From contig OZ257136.1 in assembly GCA_965278995.1 (NCBI GenBank), positions 3,100,001 to 3,164,000 on the forward strand: a DNA stretch of 64,000 nucleotides, read 5' to 3'. This stretch comes from JADJYF01 sp965278995 (GTDB lineage: Bacteria > Pseudomonadota > Gammaproteobacteria > Ga0077536). The notes under the pieces are model-generated. The model ran no database searches, was not told where the DNA came from, and saw only the letters and a program-made list of their open reading frames with translations. Shown piece by piece: positions 27,705 through 35,769 of this stretch (positions are counted from its first letter, which is position 1; each line of letters starts with the position of its first letter). The position numbers and the translations under genes were made by a program.

Positions 27705-28780
27705 TACTGTTCTCCGACGGGCAGCCAGACGGAGAATTCCGTGTGCCCTGGTTCGCTTTCAAATCCGATGATGCCGCCCTGTCGGTGGACCAGGGCTTGC
27801 GCTATTGGCAGGCCCAGGCCCGAGCCGTCAGCGCGTCCTGAAACGAGGGGAAAGAAAATGCTCCCGGCGAGCTCCGGATCGACACCCGGCCCGGTATCAA
27901 TCACCTGCACGCGGATGACCAGGCGGTGCAGCCGCGTACCGATGGTGAACTTGCGCTGGACGCGGGTGCGTATCGTCACCGTGCCACCATGGCCACCGCA
28001 GGCCTGCACCGCATTGCGGACAATGTTCATTAACGCCTGAACCAGCTGATCGCGGTCGGCATGAATGTCCGGCAGACTGGGATCGTAATCACGAACGATT
28101 TCGACTGCCGGGCCGGTTTCGACGGCAACGACATTTCGTACCCGTTCGACGACATCGTGGATGTTGATCCACTGTTTGACCGATTCCTCGCGTGGTCCGA
28201 GCATGCGGTCGACCAGCACCCGCAAGCGGTCGGCCTCGCCGATGATGATCTGGGTGTACTCGGCGAGTTTTTGGTCCTCGAGTTCGCGTTCCAGCAGTTG
28301 TGCGGCGCCACGTATGCCGCCCAGCGGGTTTTTGATTTCGTGCGCGAGACCCTGCAGCAGGGCGCTCGAGGCACTGTTCTGCATCAGCATCTTGCCCTCG
28401 TTCTGGATCCACTGATGGCGTTCGACGCTGGTCATCTCCAGCAGTACATACGCCGGCTCACGCCCGTTCCGCCATATCGGCGTCACGCTGCAGTCGACCG
28501 TTGTTGCATTCAGGCGGCCCAGCCGCAGATCGAGATCGCGTTCGGTGAAGGAGCGGCCTTCGAGCAGCGCGCGGCGCGCTGCGGCCACCAGTTCGTCGGC
28601 TCCGGGCAGGACCTGCGGCAGATAGAGTTCGCGCAATCGGGTACCGCCCGTGACGATCAATGACTGCGCGGCTGGGTTCAGGCGCAGCAGACGCAGGTCG
28701 GAATCGAGCAGCAGCACGGCCGTCGACAAGGCGTCGATGATGTCGAAGTCCAGCATGGTGCACGAACTCATTGGCTTCAT
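27704..28780 (-). CDS. glnL: Nitrogen regulation histidine kinase NtrB
   Basis: Sensor kinase/phosphatase for NtrC, controlled by PII. 358 residues, soluble: an N-terminal PAS domain (VLLLDSDLRLLRLNPAAQSL), the H-box GLAHEIKNPLGGIRGAAQLL with the phospho-His, an N-box around LVQALMNIVRNAVQA and the G-box GSGLGLPIAQALVHRQGG. Several in-frame ATGs (28780, 28771, 28756) could be the start and none has a clear ribosome binding site. The gene lies 160 bp downstream of the DUF4124 gene. Confidence 0.95.
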   Translation of the reverse strand: MKPMSSCTMLDFDIIDALSTAVLLLDSDLRLLRLNPAAQSLIVTGGTRLRELYLPQVLPGADELVAAARRALLEGRSFTERDLDLRLGRLNATTVDCSVTPIWRNGREPAYVLLEMTSVERHQWIQNEGKMLMQNSASSALLQGLAHEIKNPLGGIRGAAQLLERELEDQKLAEYTQIIIGEADRLRVLVDRMLGPREESVKQWINIHDVVERVRNVVAVETGPAVEIVRDYDPSLPDIHADRDQLVQALMNIVRNAVQACGGHGGTVTIRTRVQRKFTIGTRLHRLVIRVQVIDTGPGVDPELAGSIFFPLVSGRADGSGLGLPIAQALVHRQGGIIGFESEPGHTEFSVWLPVGEQ

Positions 28781-28940
28781 AGTAATGCACTAGTATGGTG
28801 CAATTCGCTACCGACACTGCGTGAGAAGTTCCTGCACGGGGGAACCTTACAGCCGGAAACGGGCTGAATAGGGGCCGACGGCAGTCGCGGCGCGGCGCAC
28901 TGCACCACGCGTCAACTGATCAGGGCAAGAATCGGACCAA

Positions 28941-29534
28941 TCAGGGAGCGGGAGAAGATCGGCCTGCAGGGCCGGCTGGCTTTTTCGGCTTCGGGACCGA
29001 TTGCCGATGAAGGTAGAACGTACTCTGGGCAGAACGGGCGAGTTCGCGGTTATCGTCGCCGATGATGGTCGCCACCAGCGTATGCGCGCCGCGCGCGACC
29101 CCCTCCAGCGTGAACGCGGTCTGTGTCGACGGTTCAGCGGCGCCGGCGCCATCGAGCAGGAGCAGAACACGATGGCCGAAATCCGTCTGTAGCGAAGGTT
29201 CAATGCTGATGCTGACAGAAACCTGTTGCGTGTTACGCAAAGTCTCTTTGTCGGTTGGACTGGCTATCTCAATCCCGCTGTAGTCCAGCGCCACGCTGCC
29301 GGGCTCAGCAGCGGTCTCGGGCGACAGACGGGTTGCCGGTCGCTGCGACGGCACGATGGTGGTTTGTTTCAGCTGAATGATTTCGGCGCCTTCATGCGGC
29401 TGATCCGAAAAATGGACATTCCCTTCGGCATCTTTCCATCGATAGACATCGGCGATCACCAGTGTGGCAACGACACACAGGAACGCCGCCAGCACCAGCC
29501 GGAGGCACGTCGATGGGAGATACGAATTGGCCAT
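28941..29534 (-). CDS. DUF4124 domain envelope protein
   Basis: 197 residues starting at the ATG at 29534. A signal peptide (CLRLVLAAFLCVVATLVIA) is followed at once by the DUF4124 motif VYRWKDAEGNVHFSDQP. The remainder holds a beta-sandwich-like segment (IEIASPTDKETLRNTQQVSV to ARGAHTLVATIIGDDNRELA), and the C-terminal tail is Pro/Lys rich. It sits between glnA and ntrB on the same strand, a frequent place for this protein in gammaproteobacteria outside the enterics. Function unknown; probably periplasmic. Confidence 0.85.
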   Translation of the reverse strand: MANSYLPSTCLRLVLAAFLCVVATLVIADVYRWKDAEGNVHFSDQPHEGAEIIQLKQTTIVPSQRPATRLSPETAAEPGSVALDYSGIEIASPTDKETLRNTQQVSVSISIEPSLQTDFGHRVLLLLDGAGAAEPSTQTAFTLEGVARGAHTLVATIIGDDNRELARSAQSTFYLHRQSVPKPKKPAGPAGRSSPAP

Positions 29535-29582
29535 GAATGCAGCAGTGTAGTCCTGCTGAGGGGAAATTTCAGCGGCATCAAC

Positions 29583-29610
29583 GAAAAGCCCCCGCATGCG
29601 GGGGCTTTTC
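29583..29610 (-). terminator. Rho-independent terminator after glnA
   Basis: A perfect 28-bp palindrome: GAAAAGCCCCCGCA followed by its complement TGCGGGGGCTTTTC. It begins 13 bases past the glnA stop. The GC stem with A and T flanks gives a terminator in both directions. It separates glnA from the DUF4124-ntrBC genes and so allows high glnA with lower ntrBC expression, as in enteric glnALG. Confidence 0.88.
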
Positions 29611-29623
29611 AATCTGCCGGCAA

Positions 29624-31033
29624 TCAGACCGAGTAGTACATCGCGTACTCCGCCGGGTGGACCGACATCCTGATGGTGGTGACGTCCTGCATCTTCAGTT
29701 CGATGTAGGCATCGATGGCGTCATCGGAGAACACGCCGCCAGCAGTGAGAAAACCGCGATCCTTATCCAGCGCCTCGAGCGCCTGATCGAGCGCATGACA
29801 CACGGTCGGAATTCCTTTTTCCTCTTCCGGCGACAGGTCGTAAAGATCCTTGTCCATCGGCGCGCCCGGGTCAATCTTGTTCAGTATGCCGTCGACACCC
29901 GCCATCATCATCGCGGCGAAAGCGAAATACGGGTTGGCTGTCGAATCCGGGAAACGAACTTCGATGCGGCGGGCTTTCGGGCTGGAGACCCATGGGATGC
30001 GAATCGAGGCCGAGCGATTGCGCGCCGAATAGGCCAGGAATACCGGGGCTTCGAACCCGGGTACGAGACGCTTGTAGCTGTTGGTGCTGGCGTTGGTAAA
30101 CGCATTGATGGCGCGCGCGTGCTTGATGATGCCACCGATGTAATACAGCGCCGTCTTCGACAGACCGCCGTACTCATCGCCGGAGAACAGATTCTGCCCC
30201 CCTTTGAAGATGGACTGATGCACGTGCATGCCATTGCCGTTATCACCGACCATCGGCTTCGGCATGAAAGTCGCCGTTTTGCCGTAGCTGTGTGCGACGT
30301 TGTGCACGACGTATTTGACAATCTGCAGCGTATCGGCGCGACGGACCAGCGTATCGAAGCGGGTCCCGATTTCGCACTGGCCGGCAGTGGCAACTTCATG
30401 GTGGTGAACTTCCACCGGCACGCCCATTTCTTCCATGACCAGGCACATCGTCGAGCGAATATCCTGCAGCGAATCTACCGGCGGGACCGGGAAATAACCG
30501 CCTTTCACACCGGGGCGGTGACCGATATTGCCGTCGTCAAAGACCTTGCTCGAATTCCAGGCGCTCTCGTCGGAATCGATATGGAAAAACGACCCTTTCA
30601 TCTCGACGCCCCAGCGGACGTCATCGAATATGAAGAATTCAGGTTCCGGACCGAAATAGGCCGCATCGCCGACACCGGCCGTCTGCAGATAGGCTTCTGC
30701 CCGCTTGGCAATCGAGCGCGGGCAGCGGTCATAGCCTTCACCGGTGGCCGGTTCGACGACATCGCAGCGGATGTTCAGCGTTTTCTCTTCGAAAAACGGG
30801 TCGATGACCGCAGTCGTTGCATCCGGCATGAGGATCATGTCGGACTCGTTGATACCTTTCCAACCGGCAATAGACGAACCATCGAACATTTTGCCGTCTT
30901 CAAAGAAGTCCTCGTTGCACTCGCGTGCCGGGACCGTTAGATGCTGTTCCTTGCCTTTGGTATCGGTGAAACGGATATCGACAAAACGGACCTCGTGGTC
31001 CTTCATCATCTTGAAAACGCTTTCAGCTGACAT
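29624..31033 (-). CDS. glnA: Glutamine synthetase, type I
   Basis: ATP-dependent amidation of glutamate by ammonia; a dodecamer. The 469 residues match the adenylylated beta subgroup. The regulatory tyrosine is in LYDLSPEEEKGIP. Metal and substrate motifs include FDGSSIAGW, GPEPEFFIFD, HHHEVATAGQCEIG and KPMVGDNGNGMHVHQS. GGAGG lies 6 bases before the ATG. Preceded by a sigma-54 promoter and NtrC sites, so nitrogen control is expected. Confidence 0.98.
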   Translation of the reverse strand: MSAESVFKMMKDHEVRFVDIRFTDTKGKEQHLTVPARECNEDFFEDGKMFDGSSIAGWKGINESDMILMPDATTAVIDPFFEEKTLNIRCDVVEPATGEGYDRCPRSIAKRAEAYLQTAGVGDAAYFGPEPEFFIFDDVRWGVEMKGSFFHIDSDESAWNSSKVFDDGNIGHRPGVKGGYFPVPPVDSLQDIRSTMCLVMEEMGVPVEVHHHEVATAGQCEIGTRFDTLVRRADTLQIVKYVVHNVAHSYGKTATFMPKPMVGDNGNGMHVHQSIFKGGQNLFSGDEYGGLSKTALYYIGGIIKHARAINAFTNASTNSYKRLVPGFEAPVFLAYSARNRSASIRIPWVSSPKARRIEVRFPDSTANPYFAFAAMMMAGVDGILNKIDPGAPMDKDLYDLSPEEEKGIPTVCHALDQALEALDKDRGFLTAGGVFSDDAIDAYIELKMQDVTTIRMSVHPAEYAMYYSV

Positions 31034-31167
31034 GGGTAATCCTCCAAACCTTCCACAATGGTTATTTCAGGGAACGCGCTATTTTGAGCGGAACAGTATT
31101 AATCGCGGCGACACAATGCATCGAAGGCAGCACACCGGTGCGTCGGCACGCAGGCGCTCCAAATCGG

Positions 31168-31183
31168 AGCATAATGCATGCCA
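31168..31183 (-). promoter_or_regulatory. Sigma-54 promoter of glnA
   Basis: On the minus strand the sequence is TGGCATGCATTATGCT. It matches TGGCACG-N4-TTGCW, with the invariant GG (-24) and GC (-12) exactly 10 bases apart. The predicted start is near 31157, leaving a leader of about 124 bases before glnA. Presence of ntrBC nearby and two upstream NtrC-like sites supports the call. Confidence 0.82.
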
Positions 31184-31232
31184 CAGCTAACTGCTTGAAT
31201 TTTTTGCTTGCAAACGGTGCTTCGGACGAGCG

Positions 31233-31249
31233 CGCACCATCCCCGTGCG
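31233..31249 (-). promoter_or_regulatory. NtrC-binding site, proximal
   Basis: Minus-strand 17-mer CGCACGGGGATGGTGCG compared with TGCACCANNNTGGTGCA matches 10 of 14 specified bases, with GCAC and TGGTGC intact. Its centre is about 71 bp upstream of the -12 element and 31 bp (three helical turns) from the distal site. Confidence 0.65.
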
Positions 31250-31263
31250 TTCTGGCTTGCTGA

Positions 31264-31280
31264 AAGTCCACCGCGGTGCA
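31264..31280 (-). promoter_or_regulatory. NtrC-binding site, distal
   Basis: Minus-strand 17-mer TGCACCGCGGTGGACTT keeps the left half TGCACC and the TGG of the right half (9 of 14 positions). Its centre is about 102 bp upstream of the -12 element. It ends 3 bp before the lysA stop codon, so the enhancer occupies the whole lysA-glnA gap. Confidence 0.55.
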
Positions 31281-31282
31281 TG

Positions 31283-32533
31283 CTATCGGCTCAAACAGGC
31301 CTGCTCATTAGCCAGCAACTCGCGCACGGTTTCACGTGCGCGCACCACTGTAAAAACGTCACCATCGACCAGTACTTCGGCAGCGCGTGGGCGCGCATTG
31401 TAATTCGACGCCATCGCAAATCCGTAAGCACCACAGTCCAGGATGGCGAGCAGCTCGCCGGCTTGTGCGCGCAGCTGTCGGTCGCGCGCCAACCAGTCGC
31501 CGGATTCGCATATCGGGCCAACGATATCGCAGAGCGTCGTCGCTTCGCCCTTGCTCAGCTCTCGTATCGACTGCACCTCGTGCCAGGCGTCATACAACGC
31601 CGGGCGGATCAGGTCGTTCATCGCGGCATCGACAATCGCGAACGTTTTGACGGCAGTTGGCTTGATATATTCGATCCGGGTCAACAAAAGGCCGGCCGCA
31701 GCGACTATCGAACGTCCGGGCTCCAGGATGATGGCAAACCGTTCAGGTATCTCACGACAGGCTGCGCGCACGAGGTCGGCTATCGGTGGCGGGGTCTCGT
31801 CCTGATAGCAGATGCCGAGCCCGCCGCCGATATCTATATGCCGCAATGAAATGCCGCGACGCTCGAGTTCCGTTGCCAGGGTGACCGTTTCACGGATCCC
31901 TGCGATGACCGGCTCAATCGAAGTCAGCTGCGAGCCGATGTGACTTGCCACGCCGACTGCTTCAAGCCAGGGATCGGCGGCGATAGCAGCGTAGAGCGCT
32001 ATCGCCGACGCTATCGGGACACCGAACTTGCTCTCTTTCAGACCGGTAGCGATATAGGGGTGAGTTTGCGGATCGACATCCGGATTGACACGCAGCGCCA
32101 CCGGCACACGACGGCCGGTTGCGCGCGCAGCGGCACTGATGCGTTCAAGTTCCGCGCTCGACTCGACATTGATGCAGAACACGCCGGCCGCAACGGCCAT
32201 GGCAATCTCGGCGACGGTCTTGCCGACGCCCGAAAAAATGACTGTCGCCGCGCTACCGGCGGCGGCCTGGACGCGGGCCAGTTCACCGCCCGATACGATG
32301 TCGAAACCGGCCCCTTCGCGCGCGAGCAGGCGCAGGATGGAAAGGTTGTCGTTGGCCTTGACGGCATAGCACACACGATGTTCGCGGTCACCGAAAGCGC
32401 GGTCGTAGTCCTGCCAGCGCGAACGGATGGCGTCGGCTGAATAGACATAACACGGTGTACCGTGCTCTGCAGCGACGGACTCGAGCGGCACGCCTTCGAC
32501 GTACAGTCGCTTATCCCGGTATTCCCTCCGCAT
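31283..32533 (-). CDS. lysA: Diaminopimelate decarboxylase
   Basis: PLP enzyme making L-lysine from meso-diaminopimelate. 416 residues. The PLP lysine is in VCYAVKANDN, followed by FDIVSGGEL; the glycine-rich phosphate-binding HIDIGGGLGI and EPGRSIVAAAG motifs are present. The C-terminal cysteine motif reads GPICESGDWLARDR. The lptM lipoprotein gene is 27 bp upstream on the same strand, the usual lptM-lysA pairing. Confidence 0.97.
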   Translation of the reverse strand: MRREYRDKRLYVEGVPLESVAAEHGTPCYVYSADAIRSRWQDYDRAFGDREHRVCYAVKANDNLSILRLLAREGAGFDIVSGGELARVQAAAGSAATVIFSGVGKTVAEIAMAVAAGVFCINVESSAELERISAAARATGRRVPVALRVNPDVDPQTHPYIATGLKESKFGVPIASAIALYAAIAADPWLEAVGVASHIGSQLTSIEPVIAGIRETVTLATELERRGISLRHIDIGGGLGICYQDETPPPIADLVRAACREIPERFAIILEPGRSIVAAAGLLLTRIEYIKPTAVKTFAIVDAAMNDLIRPALYDAWHEVQSIRELSKGEATTLCDIVGPICESGDWLARDRQLRAQAGELLAILDCGAYGFAMASNYNARPRAAEVLVDGDVFTVVRARETVRELLANEQACLSR

Positions 32534-32560
32534 GGCTATCCGCTCGCTCTCGGTGGCGGC

Positions 32561-32704
32561 TCAGCCGGCCGGTTGAAGCTGCCGGGCGTCAGCGTCGTCG
32601 GGAAGGTAAAGATCGCCTTTCTGGCCGCAGGCACTGAGTCCACCGGCGGCAATGAGCAGCATCAGCAGAACCAAGCCCGTAACGACGATGTGGCGCAGCA
32701 GCAT
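32561..32704 (-). CDS. lptM: LptM-type small lipoprotein (LppL/YifL family)
   Basis: A 47-residue protein, easily missed by length cut-offs. It has MLLRHIVVTGLVLLMLLIAA, then a lipobox LSAC, then CGQKGDLYLPDD, the family signature CGxKGxLxxP. After lipidation it would sit in the outer membrane, where E. coli LptM assists LptD maturation. It lies immediately upstream of lysA, as in most gammaproteobacteria. No clear Shine-Dalgarno sequence. Confidence 0.92.
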   Translation of the reverse strand: MLLRHIVVTGLVLLMLLIAAGGLSACGQKGDLYLPDDADARQLQPAG

Positions 32705-32954
32705 GCTGAATGACCGTTTTCGGTAGGCTATCCGGAAGGGACTTCGAGCATCATAGCGGTTACGTCAGTATGAGGCGACTGCTCGCGCCCAGGCCCAGTA
32801 ACGGCGGCGTCGGGGGCCGGTAGAACGCCGATCTGCGCGCCGCGCGGCACCCTGAATTTTTTGTTGCACGACACGGATTGCGGCGGGCGTGCTTGCAATA
32901 GATGCGGATCTGGGCCGAGAATGCCAGCGTCTATCACACCGGAACCCACCCTCG

Positions 32955-33281
32955 ATGAGCGACCATTTGATTTACGTCACAGACGATTCTTTCGATGCCG
33001 ATGTCCTCCAGTCAGCCAAGCCGGTACTGGTCGATTACTGGGCTGAATGGTGTGGACCGTGCAAGATGATCGCACCGATACTCGAAGAGGTTTCGTCGGA
33101 ATACGCGGACAAGGTCAAGGTCGCCAAACTCGATGTCGACAGCAATCAGGCCACCTCGATGAAATACGGCATCCGCGGCATCCCGACACTGATGCTGTTC
33201 CGTGAGGGGAATATCGTCGCGACGCATGTCGGCGCCCTCAGCAAATCGCAACTGACGGCGTTCATCGACAGCAACGTTTGA
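32955..33281 (+). CDS. trxA: Thioredoxin 1
   Basis: Cytoplasmic disulfide reductase of 108 residues. Active site WCGPCK at about 32-37, cis-proline region RGIPTLMLF. Start at the ATG at 32955 (MSDHLIYVTDDSFDADVL), matching the family N terminus; the frame is open upstream but unrelated. No strong ribosome binding site. The neighbour rho downstream is the conserved trxA-rho order. Confidence 0.97.
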   Translation: MSDHLIYVTDDSFDADVLQSAKPVLVDYWAEWCGPCKMIAPILEEVSSEYADKVKVAKLDVDSNQATSMKYGIRGIPTLMLFREGNIVATHVGALSKSQLTAFIDSNV

Positions 33282-33294
33282 GTTGGGCCTGTGT

Positions 33295-33321
33295 GCCGGC
33301 GGCCTGAGCCCGCCGGTTCTT
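33295..33321 (+). terminator. Terminator after trxA
   Basis: Stem CCGGCGG (33296-33302), 7-base loop, stem CCGCCGG (33310-33316) followed by TTCTT, 14 bases past the trxA stop. A moderate intrinsic terminator upstream of the rho leader. Confidence 0.6.
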
Positions 33322-33499
33322 AACTGAGAGCGGACGATAATCCGGGAGGTAGACGCTACGCCATCAGCGTGCTATCTTTTTTGACGCTGACCCAAGCAAC
33401 CTGCCCGGGTCGCCCCCCCACAGAACCTTATTTGCCAATCTAGTCGTGCCGCGTGTCCGCAGTGCGCGACGTGATCCCACACTCGACCTCCACACAACG

Positions 33500-34756
33500 A
33501 TGAATCTGACTGAACTCAAGAAAAAACCCGCATCCGACCTCGTCGATCTCGCCGATGGAATGGGCCTCGAAGGCGTCGCCCGCTCGCGCAAACAGGACGT
33601 CATTTTCAGCATCCTGAAAGCGCACGCCAAAAAAGGCGAAGACATCTCCGGCGACGGCGTCCTGGAAATCCTGCAGGACGGCTTCGGCTTTCTGCGCTCC
33701 AATGATTGCTCCTATCTCGCTGGTCCGGACGATATATACGTCTCGCCCAGCCAGATCCGGCGTTTCAATCTGCGCACCGGCGACACCATCTCCGGCAAGA
33801 TACGCCCGCCTAAAGAAGGCGAGCGCTATTTCGCGCTGCTGAAAGTCAGCGAGATCAATTTCGAGCCACCGGAAAACGCCAAGAACAAGGTCTTGTTCGA
33901 AAACCTGACGCCGCTGTTTCCGCAGAAGCGTCTGCAGCTCGAACTCGGCAACGGCAGCACTGAAGATCTCACGCCTCGCGTGATCGATCTCGCTTCGCCG
34001 ATAGGTAAAGGGCAACGCGGTCTCGTCATTTCGCCGCCCAAAGCCGGTAAAACCATGATGCTGCAAAGCATCGCGCACTCACTGGAAGTCAATCATCCCG
34101 ACTGCTATCTCATCGTGCTGCTCATCGACGAGCGCCCGGAAGAAGTGACCGAGATGCAGCGTTCGGTGCGCGGCGAAGTCATTGCCAGTACGTTCGACGA
34201 ACCGGCCAGCCGCCACGTGCAGGTCGCCGAAATGGTCATCGAAAAGGCCAAGCGACTGGTCGAGCACAAGCGCGACGTCATCATTCTTCTCGATTCGATC
34301 ACGCGCCTCGCACGGGCCTACAACACCGTCGTGCCATCGTCGGGCAAAGTGCTGACCGGCGGTGTCGATGCCAACGCACTGCAGCGCCCCAAGCGATTTT
34401 TCGGCGCGGCGCGCAACATCGAAGAAGGCGGCAGCCTGACGATCATCGCGACCGCGCTCATCGATACCGGCTCACGCATGGATGACGTCATCTATGAAGA
34501 GTTCAAGGGTACCGGCAACATGGAAATCCACCTCGATCGCAAGATCGCGGAGAAACGTATCTTCCCGTCCGTGAACATCAACCGTTCAGGCACGCGCCGC
34601 GAGGAAATCCTGACCAAGCCGGACGAACTGCAGAAGATGTGGATCCTGCGCAAGCTGCTGCATCCGATGGACGAAATCGCCGCCATCGAATTCCTGATTG
34701 AGCGCTTGAAGACGACGAAGAACAATGCCGAGTTCTTCGACATGATGCGCCGCTGA
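33500..34756 (+). CDS. rho: Transcription termination factor Rho
   Basis: Hexameric RNA helicase that ends transcription at rut sites. 418 residues (E. coli 419) from the ATG at 33500 (MNLTELKKKPASDLVDLADG); upstream codons in frame are leader. RNA-binding domain GFGFLRS, Walker A SPPKAGKTMML, Q-loop/R-loop NINRSGTRREE and C-terminal end KTTKNNAEFFDMM are intact. The leader between the trxA terminator and the ATG is about 180 bases, long enough for the autogenous control known for rho. Confidence 0.98.
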   Translation: MNLTELKKKPASDLVDLADGMGLEGVARSRKQDVIFSILKAHAKKGEDISGDGVLEILQDGFGFLRSNDCSYLAGPDDIYVSPSQIRRFNLRTGDTISGKIRPPKEGERYFALLKVSEINFEPPENAKNKVLFENLTPLFPQKRLQLELGNGSTEDLTPRVIDLASPIGKGQRGLVISPPKAGKTMMLQSIAHSLEVNHPDCYLIVLLIDERPEEVTEMQRSVRGEVIASTFDEPASRHVQVAEMVIEKAKRLVEHKRDVIILLDSITRLARAYNTVVPSSGKVLTGGVDANALQRPKRFFGAARNIEEGGSLTIIATALIDTGSRMDDVIYEEFKGTGNMEIHLDRKIAEKRIFPSVNINRSGTRREEILTKPDELQKMWILRKLLHPMDEIAAIEFLIERLKTTKNNAEFFDMMRR

Positions 34757-34780
34757 GGCGGCAAATCTATCCGGGGACAT

Positions 34781-35125
34781 TCAGCCCGGCGGCCAGGTGA
34801 AACGCCGTCCGCCGAGCAGGTGTACGTGCAGGTGGAAAACGGTCTGCCCGACCTCGGCGCCGTTATTGATCGCCAGCCTGAACGCCTGGCCGTGACCTTC
34901 CTGTTCGGCTATCCGCGCTGCCGTCAACAAAACCTGACCGAGCAGTTCAGCATCCTCGCCGGCCGCGCTCGAGACCATGCTTATCGGTTTTTTCGGGCAT
35001 ACCAGGATATGCATGGGCGCCTGCGGGTTGATGTCGCGAAAAGCGATGCAGCGCTCGTCCTCGAAGACGATTTCGGCCGGGATCTCGCGCGCGATGATAC
35101 GTTCGAACAGCGTTTTGTCGGTCAT
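34781..35125 (-). CDS. hinT: HIT-family purine nucleoside phosphoramidase HinT
   Basis: Hydrolyses adenosine phosphoramidates. 114 residues from the ATG at 35125, chosen for GAGGAGA upstream; MTDKTLFERIIAREIPAEIV is the family N terminus. Catalytic triad motif HLHVHLLGG near the C terminus. Convergent with rho, 24 bp apart. Upstream lies the Nudix gene on the same strand. Confidence 0.95.
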   Translation of the reverse strand: MTDKTLFERIIAREIPAEIVFEDERCIAFRDINPQAPMHILVCPKKPISMVSSAAGEDAELLGQVLLTAARIAEQEGHGQAFRLAINNGAEVGQTVFHLHVHLLGGRRFTWPPG

Positions 35126-35187
35126 GCGCCGGGTCTCCTCGTCAGAGCATTTTGATTGCAACATGGCTCATGCGGACTGGCCCGGAT

Positions 35188-35769
35188 TCAGTCGGGGGGC
35201 AGCTCACGTCGCGGCACGAGCACCGTGTGCGACCCGTCACGCACGATGTCGCCGATATGCAGATCATAGCGACCTTTGCTGCGGTCTTCGAAAAAATAGC
35301 GGAGCGTATGTGTAATGGTCGGAAAGGCGAGTTCCGTCCACGGAATTTCAGCCTCGTGGAACAAGCGGCACTCCAGGCTCTCGACGCCGGGCCCGAATTC
35401 GAGTCGTGGCAATTCAGCCAGGTACATCACGTAGATCTGGTTGATCTGCGGCAGATTGAACAGCGCGAAAAGCTCGCCTACGCGCACCGCAGCGCACGCT
35501 TCCTCCCAGGTTTCACGCGCGGCCGCTTCGGCGATGGTCTCGGCGTTTTCCATGAACCCGGCCGGCAATGTCCACCAGCCGAAACGCGGTTCGATAGCGC
35601 GCTTGCACAGCAGCACCTGCTCGCCCCACACCGGGATCGCACCGGCCACCACCTTGGGATTCTCGTAGTAGATCTCGCCACAGTTGTCGCAGACATGCCG
35701 CGGTCGATTATCGCCTTCCGGCACGCGCCAGAGCATGGCGGCAGAACCGCAACGACTGCAGAACTTCAT
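35188..35769 (-). CDS. Zinc-ribbon Nudix hydrolase
   Basis: 193 residues from the ATG at 35769. An N-terminal zinc ribbon (CSRCG at 4-8, CDNC near 27) precedes a Nudix domain. The Nudix box is GFMENAETIAEAAARETWEE followed by ACA, so the final glycine of GX5EX7REUXEEXGU is a cysteine; the catalytic REXXEE core is intact. Close relatives hydrolyse NADH, FAD or ADP-ribose-type compounds, but the substrate here is unknown. Start overlaps the tesA stop by 4 bp. Confidence 0.85.
   Translation of the reverse strand: MKFCSRCGSAAMLWRVPEGDNRPRHVCDNCGEIYYENPKVVAGAIPVWGEQVLLCKRAIEPRFGWWTLPAGFMENAETIAEAAARETWEEACAAVRVGELFALFNLPQINQIYVMYLAELPRLEFGPGVESLECRLFHEAEIPWTELAFPTITHTLRYFFEDRSKGRYDLHIGDIVRDGSHTVLVPRRELPPD

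Noticed and set aside
29537..30940. 467-codon plus-strand frame opposite glnA
   Set aside because: Antisense shadow of a highly conserved gene; no ribosome binding site or motif.
31329..31338. parS-like GTTTCACGTG near the 3' end of lysA
   Set aside because: Only the left half and centre of TGTTTCACGTGAAACA match; the right half reads CGCGC. Not a credible parS despite nearby parAB.
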